Origin: PVC group bacterium
GTDB lineage: Bacteria > Verrucomicrobiota > Kiritimatiellia > CAIKKV01 > PXCX01
Direction: 5' to 3'
Assembly: GCA_003567575.1 (NCBI GenBank)
Contig: PWZG01000146.1
Span: forward strand, 1 to 7,434
Length of the DNA: 7,434 nt
Shown: one piece after another, positions 1 through 6,673 of the stretch
How positions within the stretch are numbered: the first letter of the stretch is position 1
Layout: each line of letters begins with the position of its first letter
Translations under genes and position numbers: made by a program
Notes under the pieces: model-generated
Told to the model about the DNA's origin: nothing
The model's database searches: none
The model's input: only the letters and a program-made list of their open reading frames with translations

Positions 1-714
1 GAAGGGGTTGCCGCGGTAATCAATCCTTTCGACATGTACGCGATCGAGGAAGGTCTGCGGATGAAGGGCCGTCTGGGCGGCAAAGTAACGGTTCTAAGCA
101 TGGGACCGCCCCAGGCGGAAAACGCGTTACGGGAAGCCATTGCCATGGGCGCCGACGCGGGGATACTGCTTTGTGATCGCGCGTTTGCCGGCAGCGACAC
201 GTGGGCCACCAGTTATACCTTATCCATGGCTTTGCGCAAGATTGACGACTACGACATGATTATCTGCGGCAAACAGGCAGCGGACGGCGATACGGCGCAA
301 GTCGGCCCGGGCATCGCCGCACACCTGGATATGCCGCAGATCACCTATGTGCGTAAAATCGACGAAGTGGATGAAAACCATATCGTCGCGGAACGGTTGA
401 TGGAAACCGGCAGCGAAACGGTAAAAGCCCCCCTGCCCTGCCTATTGACGGTGGTCAAGGAACTGAACGAACCGCGACTGCCATCGTTGCGCGGAAAACT
501 GGCATCGAAAAAAGCGGACATAATCACTTGGACCGCCGCCGACCTCGGTTGCGATTTACAGCGAACCGGTCTGGACGGATCACCGACAAAAGTTGTCAGC
601 ATTTTTACACCACCACCGCGCGGTGGAGGCGAAATCATCAGCGGCGAACCGCACGAAATCGTCGCAAGCCTTGCGGAAAAATTGCGCGATACGGTGCTGG
701 CATCGCAAAACTGA
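1..714 (+). CDS. etfB: Electron transfer flavoprotein beta subunit, 5' truncated by window edge
   Basis: Small subunit of the heterodimeric electron transfer flavoprotein, a cytoplasmic carrier moving electrons between flavoprotein dehydrogenases and other redox partners. The open frame runs from base 1 (EGVAAVINPFDMYAIEEGL, the usual EtfB wording after the first ~30 residues) to TGA at 712-714. About 237 residues are visible and roughly 25-30 N-terminal residues lie outside, so the first internal ATG at 34 is not the true start. Family marks are the nucleotide-loop motif GKQAADGDTAQVGP (about 268-310), the block LNEPRLPSLRGKL (about 463-501), and the C-terminal SPTKVVSIFTPPPRGGGEII. The DGDTAQVGP version of the loop is, as far as I recall, common in ETFs that bind FAD rather than AMP in the beta subunit, as in bifurcating ETFs; this is inference. 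etfA follows after 12 nt. The family assignment is secure, the physiological partner is not visible. Confidence 0.96.
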   Translation, partial: EGVAAVINPFDMYAIEEGLRMKGRLGGKVTVLSMGPPQAENALREAIAMGADAGILLCDRAFAGSDTWATSYTLSMALRKIDDYDMIICGKQAADGDTAQVGPGIAAHLDMPQITYVRKIDEVDENHIVAERLMETGSETVKAPLPCLLTVVKELNEPRLPSLRGKLASKKADIITWTAADLGCDLQRTGLDGSPTKVVSIFTPPPRGGGEIISGEPHEIVASLAEKLRDTVLASQN

Positions 715-717
715 GGT
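713..717 (+). promoter_or_regulatory. Ribosome binding site that decides the etfA start
   Basis: GAGGT overlaps the etfB stop codon. It lies 9 nt upstream of ATG 727 but only 3 nt upstream of the in-frame TTG at 721. The spacing favours ATG 727 as the real start of etfA. Confidence 0.65.
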
Positions 718-726
718 ATATTGACT

Positions 727-1932
727 ATGCGTGAAGAACCCATTCGTATTTTATCCGAGCCCTGCGTCAAATGCGGGATCTGTGTAAAGAAATGTCCCTA
801 CAATGCCATCGCCATGGAACGTGGCGAGCTTCCGGAAATCGACTTGGAGATATGCACCCTTTGCGGCGCCTGTGTCCAGGCGTGTCCCGTCGATGCCATT
901 AAAATCCGCGAAAAGCAAGCCGATGCGATCGATGACGCGACGCGCGATGTGTGGGTTTTTGTCGAGCAACATGACGGCAATATCCAGTCGATCACGTATG
1001 AACTGCTGGGGGAAGGGCGCAAGCTGGCCGATACCCTGCAATCACGTTTATGCGCCGTACTACTGGGCAACGGTCTTGACGGTCAATGCAATGACTTATA
1101 CCAGCGCGGAGCAGACCTGGTTTACCGGGTTGACCGACCGGAACTTGCCTGGTTCCAAGACGAAGTATACGGCGCCGTCCTGGTGGATTTAGTTAAGCGG
1201 CATCGGCCCAACATATTTTTGTGCGGCGCCACCAACCAGGGACGCAGCGTATTCTCGCGCGTTGCGGTCGCCGTACACGGCGGGTTGACGGCTGACTGTA
1301 CAGGTCTGGCAATCGAAGAGGAAACCGGTCTGCTGCAACAAACCCGGCCGGCATTCGGCGGCAACATTATGGCAACCATAATAACACCCAATTCGCGTCC
1401 GCAAATGGCGACGGTGCGTCATAAAGTGTTCAAGGAAGCCGAACGCGATCCCAACCGTACGGGTAAGGAAATGGTCGAAACCGTGGCTGCCGCACTGCTC
1501 AAAAGCCGAGCGCAACGCGTGAAATTCACGATGGAAGAAGAGAGTACCGTGAATATCGCCGAAGCCAACATCGTTGTTTCCGGGGGACGGGGAATGAAGG
1601 ATCCTGAAAATTTCGAGATGCTGCGCGATCTGGCCGAAGCCTTGGGGGGAGGTGTCGGCGCATCACGCGCGGCCGTGGATTCCAACTGGATACCCTACTC
1701 GCATCAGGTTGGCCAGACAGGTAAAACGGTGTGTCCGAAAATCTATATTGCCTGCGGGATCAGCGGCCAGATACAACATTTGGCGGGAATGTCATCTTCC
1801 GACATCATCGTCGCCATCAACAAAGACCCCGAAGCGCCAATTTTCAAGTATGCAACCTACGGCATTGTCGGCGACTTGTTTCAGATCGTTCCCTTGCTGA
1901 CCGCGGAGTTTAAGAAGTTCCTGACCAAATGA
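727..1932 (+). CDS. etfA: Electron transfer flavoprotein alpha subunit with N-terminal 2x[4Fe-4S] ferredoxin domain
   Basis: FAD-binding large subunit of ETF, 401 residues from ATG 727; an in-frame TTG at 721 would add two residues but sits too close to the ribosome binding site. Residues 1-65 form a bacterial ferredoxin domain with two complete CxxCxxCxxxCP sets (Cys13/16/19/23 and Cys43/46/49/53). The ETF alpha N-terminal domain starts near residue 71 (DVWVFVEQ), and the C-terminal FAD domain runs from about 279. That domain carries VVSGGRGM (283-290), SHQVGQTGKTV (325-335), GISGQIQHLAG (344-354) and INKDPEAPIF (364-373), all FAD-site motifs of the family. Typical EtfA is about 320 residues; the ferredoxin extension explains the extra length. 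Such extensions are known in EtfA of anaerobes, for example CarE of the Acetobacterium woodii caffeyl-CoA reductase complex. It lies in an apparent operon, 12 nt after etfB and 9 nt before the P-type ATPase. A role in low-potential or bifurcating electron transfer is inferred. Confidence 0.95.
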   Translation: MREEPIRILSEPCVKCGICVKKCPYNAIAMERGELPEIDLEICTLCGACVQACPVDAIKIREKQADAIDDATRDVWVFVEQHDGNIQSITYELLGEGRKLADTLQSRLCAVLLGNGLDGQCNDLYQRGADLVYRVDRPELAWFQDEVYGAVLVDLVKRHRPNIFLCGATNQGRSVFSRVAVAVHGGLTADCTGLAIEEETGLLQQTRPAFGGNIMATIITPNSRPQMATVRHKVFKEAERDPNRTGKEMVETVAAALLKSRAQRVKFTMEEESTVNIAEANIVVSGGRGMKDPENFEMLRDLAEALGGGVGASRAAVDSNWIPYSHQVGQTGKTVCPKIYIACGISGQIQHLAGMSSSDIIVAINKDPEAPIFKYATYGIVGDLFQIVPLLTAEFKKFLTK

Positions 1933-1941
1933 TCGGTTACG

Positions 1942-3855
1942 ATGCATCCTGACGTTTCATCAGCCTCGGCACGGCCCTCACGGTTCCCGGCATGGAACAT
2001 TGCATGGATTGTCATCGGGTCGGCGCTTTTGTTCAATTCCCTGCTAACGCGCCTGACGATGCCGGAAAACCGCGGCGTATCCGATCTGAGCGCAGCGCTG
2101 GGCGCAGTATTGCTGTTGATCCCGCTGTTATGGCTGGCCATCCGTGACCTGCGGCGGGGCGAATTGCGAATGAATGAACTGGTCGTGCTGGCTGTCATGG
2201 CGTTGCTGATACGGCAAGACCATTTTACCGCCGGTATTGTTGCGCTGTTGATGCTGGCTGCCCTGTTGATCGAGACGCGCACGGCCCAGGGAGCTCATGC
2301 AGCCATCGAATCACTGATCCGGCTGACACCGACCCGCGCCACACGCGTGGATGACGCCGGCAACGAAAGCACGGTCGCGGCCGCAACGCTGGCGCCCGGC
2401 AACGTGCTGCGCTTGCGTCCAGGAGAAGCGGCGCCCGCCGACGGCCTGGTCGTGCGCGGACGCAGCGCCATGAATGAAGCCACCATTACCGGTGAATCAC
2501 TGCCCATCGACAAAGCGGAAGGCGACACCGTCTTCGCCGGGGCAATCAATTTGACCGGCGTTTTGGAATTTGCCGTTACACGCGCCGGCGCCGACACCAC
2601 TTTGGGAAAAGTACGCGACCTGATTCTGAGCGCCGAACAAACCCGGTTACCCATGTTGCGGATCATGGACCGTTATGTAGGTTATTATACGCCGGTAATC
2701 TTGATGATAGCCGCCTTGACATGGGTTTTCACGGCGGACATTACCCGGGTCATCACCATTCTGATCGTCGCTTGCCCCGTTGCCGTCGTGCTGGCCACAC
2801 CCACCGCCATGGTGGCCGCGTTATCCAACGCCGCCCGCCAGGGCATTCTCATCAAGGATATCGCCGACCTCGAGGCGGCAGGACATACCACAGCATTCGT
2901 ACTGGATAAAACAGGAACCCTGACAACCGGTCAATTGACGGTCAGCAAATTGACGCCACTACCGGATACGGTTCCTGACGATCTGGTACGAGCCGCTGCC
3001 TGCGCCGAACAGTTCAGCAGGCATCCCGCGGCGCAGGCGATTCTGACACTGGCGCGCGAGGCCGGCATCGCCTTGGTCAAACCGACCGAATTCGATGAAG
3101 TGACCGGATTGGGCTTGCGAGCCGTAGTTGAAGGACGGACGATCCTTTGCGGACGCGCCTCCTGGTTGCGTGAAGAGGGAGTCGCCATCGACTTGGAGAT
3201 CGACGACGAAACAAACATAAATGACGGCGCCAGCCGTATTGACGTGGCGATAGAAAAAAAGCATCTTGGTTGGATCGGTCTTCAGGACAAAGTCCGGCCG
3301 GAAGCCGCGGCGGCGTTAACGGCACTGCGCGAACTGAAAATCAAACGCATAGTCATGGTTACCGGCGACAGGCAATCGGTTGCCGAACGTGTCGCCGCCG
3401 ATATTTCGTGCCCGGAATTCGTGGCGGAATGCCTGCCGGAAGGCAAGGTTGCCACGGTACGCAGTTTGCAAGCTGAAGGCTATCAAGTGGCGGTTGTGGG
3501 CGACGGTGTAAACGATGCGCCGGCGCTCGCCGCGGGCGATACCGGCATCGCCATGGGCGCCGCCGGCAGCGATGCCGCGCTGCACAGTTCCGCCATTGCC
3601 TTGATGAGCAACGATCTGCACCGGATACCGTTCCTGATACGGCTATCACGCGGGACGCGTCGTATCATCTTCGAAAATCTTGCCGTCGCCATGACCCTGA
3701 TCGTCGGCGGGCTTGCGCTATCCGGAGCCGGTTGGCTACAACCGGTGCCTGCCGCGACATTACAAGTCGCCGGCGCCTTGATCGTCGCCTTCAACAGCGC
3801 CCGCCTATTCCGTCACGAAGAGTCAACCACCCCAACCGAACGGAGCACAACATGA
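1942..3855 (+). CDS. P1B-like heavy-metal P-type ATPase with atypical CPV membrane motif
   Basis: Integral membrane ion pump driven by ATP hydrolysis through an aspartyl-phosphate; 637 residues. Catalytic motifs are complete: TGES (183-186, actuator), DKTGT with phosphorylated Asp322, the P1B-typical HP pair (361-362) and GLG (about 385-390) in the nucleotide domain, TGD (474-476) and GDGVNDAP (520-527). About eight membrane helices are predicted: 17-36, 49-67, 77-91, 96-111, 250-264, 269-289, about 580-597 and 604-623. There is no N-terminal heavy-metal-associated domain (no CxxC) and no His-rich tail. The sixth helix reads ACPVAVVLATPTA, so the usual CPC is Cys278-Pro-Val280. The Val codon is GTT, two changes from a Cys codon, so a single sequencing error is unlikely. 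The last two helices also lack the TM7/TM8 signatures of the Cu+, Zn2+ or Co2+ subgroups (no HEGGT). Direction and metal are therefore unassigned. The start has only a weak ribosome binding site and may depend on translation of etfA, which ends 9 nt before. The stop overlaps the next ATG. Confidence 0.92.
   Translation: MHPDVSSASARPSRFPAWNIAWIVIGSALLFNSLLTRLTMPENRGVSDLSAALGAVLLLIPLLWLAIRDLRRGELRMNELVVLAVMALLIRQDHFTAGIVALLMLAALLIETRTAQGAHAAIESLIRLTPTRATRVDDAGNESTVAAATLAPGNVLRLRPGEAAPADGLVVRGRSAMNEATITGESLPIDKAEGDTVFAGAINLTGVLEFAVTRAGADTTLGKVRDLILSAEQTRLPMLRIMDRYVGYYTPVILMIAALTWVFTADITRVITILIVACPVAVVLATPTAMVAALSNAARQGILIKDIADLEAAGHTTAFVLDKTGTLTTGQLTVSKLTPLPDTVPDDLVRAAACAEQFSRHPAAQAILTLAREAGIALVKPTEFDEVTGLGLRAVVEGRTILCGRASWLREEGVAIDLEIDDETNINDGASRIDVAIEKKHLGWIGLQDKVRPEAAAALTALRELKIKRIVMVTGDRQSVAERVAADISCPEFVAECLPEGKVATVRSLQAEGYQVAVVGDGVNDAPALAAGDTGIAMGAAGSDAALHSSAIALMSNDLHRIPFLIRLSRGTRRIIFENLAVAMTLIVGGLALSGAGWLQPVPAATLQVAGALIVAFNSARLFRHEESTTPTERSTT
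3841..3854 (+). promoter_or_regulatory. Ribosome binding site and ATGA stop-start overlap
   Basis: CGGAG at 3841-3845, inside the last codons of the ATPase gene, is followed 6 nt later by ATG 3852-3854. That ATG overlaps the ATPase TGA stop (3853-3855) as ATGA. This fixes the start of the di-iron protein and indicates translational coupling. A longer upstream reading of the same frame, back to 3732, would run inside the ATPase gene and is not needed. Confidence 0.75.
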
Positions 3856-4349
3856 ATCATCTACGTTTTAACGCAACCGAAATCCTGGATATCGCCATCC
3901 GCATCGAACGGAACGGCGCCGCCTTTTATCGCAAAGCAGCCGACGCCCGGCAAGCGAACGAAGATCGCTCGTTTCTGCTTGATCTGGCCGCAATGGAAGA
4001 AGACCACGAACGCATATTTGTTGGAATTCGCGAAACCTTGCCGGATAACCCGGATAATACATTCGCGCCACCCGACGAGGAATCCGGATTGTACCTGGAG
4101 GCAATGGCTGATTATCATGGCGGCGAAGGCAACCTGCCGGCGGCCGACCAGTTGACCGGCAAAGAAACCCTGGTCGATATTATCCGTATCGCCATTGATC
4201 TCGAACAAAAATCTATCCTGTATTACGACGGGTTACGTCCCATGGTCCCTCCGGACCTTGGACGCGACCGGGTCGATCAGGTTATTACCGAAGAACGCCG
4301 GCACGTTGCGGTCTTGCAGCGGGAACTGCGCCGACTGATGTCGGCATAA
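3852..4349 (+). CDS. Ferritin-like / rubrerythrin-type di-iron protein without rubredoxin domain
   Basis: Soluble four-helix-bundle protein of 165 residues, matching the rubrerythrin-like ferritin family. Predicted di-iron ligands are all present: Glu19 in helix 1 (IRIERNGAAFY), Glu49 and His52 in helix 2 (AAMEEDHERIF), Glu118 in helix 3 (IAIDLEQKSILYY), and Glu148 and His151 in helix 4 (ITEERRHVAVL). A linker of about 45 residues rich in Asp, Glu and Pro separates the two helix pairs. There is no C-terminal CxxC pair, so no rubredoxin centre; electrons must come from elsewhere if it acts as a peroxidase. Known relatives serve in peroxide reduction, iron oxidation or storage; which applies here is not determined. 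It is the last gene of the apparent etfBA-ATPase unit and overlaps the ATPase stop by ATGA. No signal peptide is seen, so it is probably cytoplasmic. Family assignment is firm, exact function is open. Confidence 0.9.
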   Translation: MNHLRFNATEILDIAIRIERNGAAFYRKAADARQANEDRSFLLDLAAMEEDHERIFVGIRETLPDNPDNTFAPPDEESGLYLEAMADYHGGEGNLPAADQLTGKETLVDIIRIAIDLEQKSILYYDGLRPMVPPDLGRDRVDQVITEERRHVAVLQRELRRLMSA

Positions 4350-4388
4350 CAAATACCGATTCGGGCAACAAGCCGACGGGGGGAACGA

Positions 4389-5738
4389 CTATTTCCGGAA
4401 AGGCGGCTGCCCCGTCGCTTCCAGCACGGAACGCCACAACGCCGACTCCGGGTTGATCCGTTTGCGGTGTCGCGTGGCCAGCGCAATGGGTACATGCACG
4501 AAAACATTATGCCAAAGGCCAACCATCATGTTGGTTTTCCCCGCCATGGCGGCATGCACCGCGTTATGCCCGAGGTTAAGGCAATAGATACTGTCCGAGG
4601 CATTGGCCGGCGTATTGCGAATCATATAGCTGGGGTCAATATATTTTAGCGCAACCGGGTTGCCTCGTTGCTGAAACGATTCGCTTAAACGATCGCTTAG
4701 CAACGTCCCGATATCATTGTAGACCCTGTTTCGCGGTCGTCCGTCCGGATGCGTCGCCGGTTCGGCGGTTTCTTCGAACAGGTGTTGACCGGCGCCTTCG
4801 GCCACCACAATAACGGCATGCCGCCGCGCGGCCAGACGGCGACTCAAATGCGTGATCAAGCCATGCTTTCCGTCGAGTTCAAACGGCACTTCCGGCACAA
4901 GCAGATAGTTGACGTCACCGCTGGCCAGCGTGGCATAGGCGGCAATAAACCCGCTGTCGCGCCCCATCAGTTTAACCAGGCCAACCCCGTTCAAGTAAGA
5001 ACGAGCTTCAGTATGCGCGCCCTGAATCGCCGCGACCGCCGTCTGCACCGCGGTTTCGAAGCCAAACGTTTTATAAACAAATGCCAAGTCGTTATCAATC
5101 GTCTTGGGGACCCCGATAACCGACATTGTATAACGCCGTCTTACAGCTTCCTGAGCGATATCACGGGCGCCGCGCTGCGTACCGTCGCCGCCGATGCAAA
5201 ACAGTATATTGATTCCGGCTTTCTGCAACGTATCGACCACAATATCGGTCGGCTGTTCGCCGCGCGACGAACCCAGAATAGTGCCGGCCTCGTTATGCAC
5301 ATCCGACACAGCCTGTGGCGTCAACTCCATCAGCGGGGTATGCGACGCCGGATTCAGACCGCGAAACCCGTATGGAACACCGCTGATCCGGCGCACGCCG
5401 TAATGATAGTACAACTGGTTTACAATGGCGCGAATCACATCGTTCAGGCCCGGACACAATCCACCGCATGTCACAATGGCAGCATGGACTTTTTCGGGTT
5501 TGAAAAAGAGCAAGGCACGCGGCCCGGCCTTTTCAAAAACCAACGGAACTGTTTCCTCCTCGCTGTCGTCTTCTATTTCAACGCGATAGCGTACGCGCCG
5601 ATGATCATCGATAAACCGGCACGGCCCGCCATGACGTCGATAATAGGCCCGGATCGGGTTTTCCAACCGGCATTCCCCAAGCTGTTCGATGACGAAGTCG
5701 TTGATCGTCAACGATGTCGAGTTTTCCCGGATATCCAT
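4389..5738 (-). CDS. pfkA: ATP-dependent 6-phosphofructokinase, long plant/trypanosome-type
   Basis: Phosphorylates fructose 6-phosphate to fructose 1,6-bisphosphate, the committed step of glycolysis, in the cytoplasm. The protein has 449 residues, against about 320 for the E. coli enzyme; the extra length includes about 80 N-terminal residues before the Rossmann core. Core motifs are GGLCPGLNDVIRAIV (92-106), YGFRGL (123-128), GSSRG (156-160), GGDGT (183-187), PKTIDND (211-217, with catalytic Asp), MGRDSG (258-263), VAEGAGQ (312-318) and YIDPSYMIRNTPANASD (366-382). Gly186 in GGDGT, where pyrophosphate enzymes have Asp, points to ATP as phosphoryl donor. The Lys in PKTIDND is shared with both pyrophosphate enzymes and the long ATP enzymes. 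ATG 5736-5738 is preceded by an AAAGGTGA ribosome binding site (5745-5752) with 6 nt spacing. The gene converges on the di-iron gene with a 39-nt gap. It appears monocistronic behind its own promoter at 5809-5837. Confidence 0.95.
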   Translation of the reverse strand: MDIRENSTSLTINDFVIEQLGECRLENPIRAYYRRHGGPCRFIDDHRRVRYRVEIEDDSEEETVPLVFEKAGPRALLFFKPEKVHAAIVTCGGLCPGLNDVIRAIVNQLYYHYGVRRISGVPYGFRGLNPASHTPLMELTPQAVSDVHNEAGTILGSSRGEQPTDIVVDTLQKAGINILFCIGGDGTQRGARDIAQEAVRRRYTMSVIGVPKTIDNDLAFVYKTFGFETAVQTAVAAIQGAHTEARSYLNGVGLVKLMGRDSGFIAAYATLASGDVNYLLVPEVPFELDGKHGLITHLSRRLAARRHAVIVVAEGAGQHLFEETAEPATHPDGRPRNRVYNDIGTLLSDRLSESFQQRGNPVALKYIDPSYMIRNTPANASDSIYCLNLGHNAVHAAMAGKTNMMVGLWHNVFVHVPIALATRHRKRINPESALWRSVLEATGQPPFRK

Positions 5739-5744
5739 TTCGTG

Positions 5745-5752
5745 TCACCTTT
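5745..5752 (-). promoter_or_regulatory. Ribosome binding site of the phosphofructokinase gene
   Basis: On the - strand AAAGGTGA lies 6 nt before the ATG at 5738. It is the strongest Shine-Dalgarno match in the window and supports the chosen start. Confidence 0.7.
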
Positions 5753-5808
5753 CCATGTACTGCATAAAGTAGACAATCTGTTGTTTAGTTGCTGAGCGTA
5801 AGGGCTCT

Positions 5809-5837
5809 ATTATCAAATACAAATAGTTCCGTTTCAA
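5809..5837 (-). promoter_or_regulatory. Predicted sigma70-type promoter of the phosphofructokinase gene
   Basis: Read on the - strand, TTGAAA (5832-5837) and GATAAT (5809-5814) are separated by exactly 17 nt. Each box is one to two bases off consensus. Transcription would begin near 5802, giving a leader of about 64 nt before ATG 5738. The -35 box overlaps the TGA stop of the upstream gene (5834-5836). No strong hairpin was seen in the leader. Confidence 0.6.
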
Positions 5838-6514
5838 CGCCAAACGGGGTGTCCGCCCCACGTGCGTTCCGCCGCGGACGGTTGCCATCCCGGCAGTTCG
5901 CCGGGCTGGCCGGGAAAACCATGCCTAATCCCCATCGTATCGCGTTCCATCCGATCACGCATAATCTGCTCTCGATCAAGCGTCTGGCGCTCGCGCTGCA
6001 TCACATCGTCGGCCAACCAACCCCAGCTCCGGGACGACGACTCGCGACCAGGACCGAAAAATGAGTTCTCGTTCCGCTCCGACATCAGTTCCCGACGTTC
6101 CTGAGCGGCAGCATGCTCCGATATCCAGCTATCCAGCAGACCGCTATCCGTACGGTCACCACGGCGGCTGTCCTGGCGGCGCCGGCTTTCGCTGTCGGCG
6201 GCTGCCGCTGCCTCACGTGCCGCCCAATGCAACACCGGTGTATCATCCGGTGTGCGCAAATCGAATGCGCTCGTCAATCGCGACAGCCGTTCCGCCGCCA
6301 TGGTTTCGCGAACGATCGCAATCGTGCCGCGTTGATCGTCGGGCGCCGCCACCACATCGTGCCATGCATGCAACCGCACAGCCACTGTATCAATATCCGG
6401 CTGCGGCCGTACATCATACCAGCTCACGGCAATTTGCGGCATCGCGACGCCAGCGTGGATGACAAAAACCAAACACGCAAGCGGAAACAAATAATATCGG
6501 CGAACACGGCTCAT
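5834..6514 (-). CDS. Unrecognised, probably exported protein
   Basis: I do not recognise this protein. From ATG 6512-6514 it has 226 residues and opens with a signal-peptide-like segment: basic MSRVRRYY, hydrophobic LFPLACLVFVIHAGVA, and possible signal peptidase I cleavage after Ala24. The rest is hydrophilic and rich in Arg, Glu, Asp, Ala and Trp. It includes an Ala-rich stretch (about 98-107), an Arg/Asp-rich low-complexity stretch (about 108-122), a charged probably helical region (about 125-200), and a Gly/Pro/Trp-rich C-terminal tail. No Cys remains after the signal segment, and no lipobox or enzyme motif is evident. The frame stays open upstream to TTG 6598, but the signal peptide and the position of the predicted promoter favour the 6514 start; no good ribosome binding site is seen for any candidate. 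It lies between the rRNA terminator and the phosphofructokinase promoter, co-oriented with both. An envelope or periplasmic role is inferred only from the leader. Confidence 0.7.
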   Translation of the reverse strand: MSRVRRYYLFPLACLVFVIHAGVAMPQIAVSWYDVRPQPDIDTVAVRLHAWHDVVAAPDDQRGTIAIVRETMAAERLSRLTSAFDLRTPDDTPVLHWAAREAAAAADSESRRRQDSRRGDRTDSGLLDSWISEHAAAQERRELMSERNENSFFGPGRESSSRSWGWLADDVMQRERQTLDREQIMRDRMERDTMGIRHGFPGQPGELPGWQPSAAERTWGGHPVWR

Positions 6515-6570
6515 AAAAAAAACACTCGTTGGATCATGGCTAACCTTCGCTTCCATGGTTAACGCAGAAG

Positions 6571-6598
6571 ATAATACCATTTCATGCCAGTAATTCAA
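6571..6598 (-). promoter_or_regulatory. Predicted promoter of the exported-protein gene
   Basis: On the - strand, TTGAAT (6593-6598) is followed after 16 nt by TATTAT (6571-6576), and the TG of an extended -10 element (TGG directly before TATTAT) is present. Transcription would start near 6564, leaving a leader of about 50 nt before ATG 6514. This placement would exclude the longer upstream start codons. Confidence 0.45.
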
Positions 6599-6626
6599 AC
6601 TAATTTTTCATACGCCTATCACGGCC

Positions 6627-6665
6627 AAAAAAAAGGCGTTTACCGCGAATCGCGGTAAACGCCTT
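6627..6665 (-). terminator. Rho-independent terminator of the rRNA operon
   Basis: A perfect 15-bp inverted repeat, AAGGCGTTTACCGCG (6633-6647) and its complement (6651-6665), has a 3-nt loop. On the - strand it is followed by a run of eight T (6634 down to 6627). It begins about 9 nt past the 3' end of the 5S gene, so it ends rRNA transcription. The + strand side lacks a T-run, so it acts in one direction only. Confidence 0.93.
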
Positions 6666-6673
6666 AAGAAAAA

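Noticed and set aside
721..726. TTG start for etfA
   Set aside because: It is only 3 nt from the ribosome binding site; ATG 727 has normal spacing.
3732..3851. Upstream extension of the di-iron protein to 205 residues
   Set aside because: The extra 40 residues lie inside the ATPase gene in another frame, are Arg/Pro-rich and match nothing in the family. ATG 3852 has a good ribosome binding site.
4361..4376. Small hairpin (TCGGGC, AACAA loop, GCCGA) between the convergent genes
   Set aside because: The stem is only five pairs with a bulged G, and there is no T-run on either strand. It is not a convincing terminator.
4749..5795. Long 348-codon open frame on the + strand opposite the phosphofructokinase gene
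   Set aside because: It lies antisense to a gene with full family motifs, shows no recognisable domain, and is explained by the GC-rich codon pattern of the real gene.
5790..5803. Short GAGC/GCTC inverted repeat in the pfk leader as a possible attenuator or terminator
   Set aside because: The stem is four pairs with no T-run, too weak to support a regulatory call.
6061..6562. Overlapping + strand open frames (up to 149 codons) opposite the exported-protein gene
   Set aside because: The - strand frame has a signal peptide and a promoter-like sequence. The + strand products are Arg/His/Pro-rich without domains, which is typical of antisense shadows.
6515..6598. Longer N terminus of the exported protein starting at TTG 6598 or ATG 6556
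   Set aside because: It would bury the signal peptide behind 14-28 polar residues, and these starts lie within or very close to the predicted promoter.
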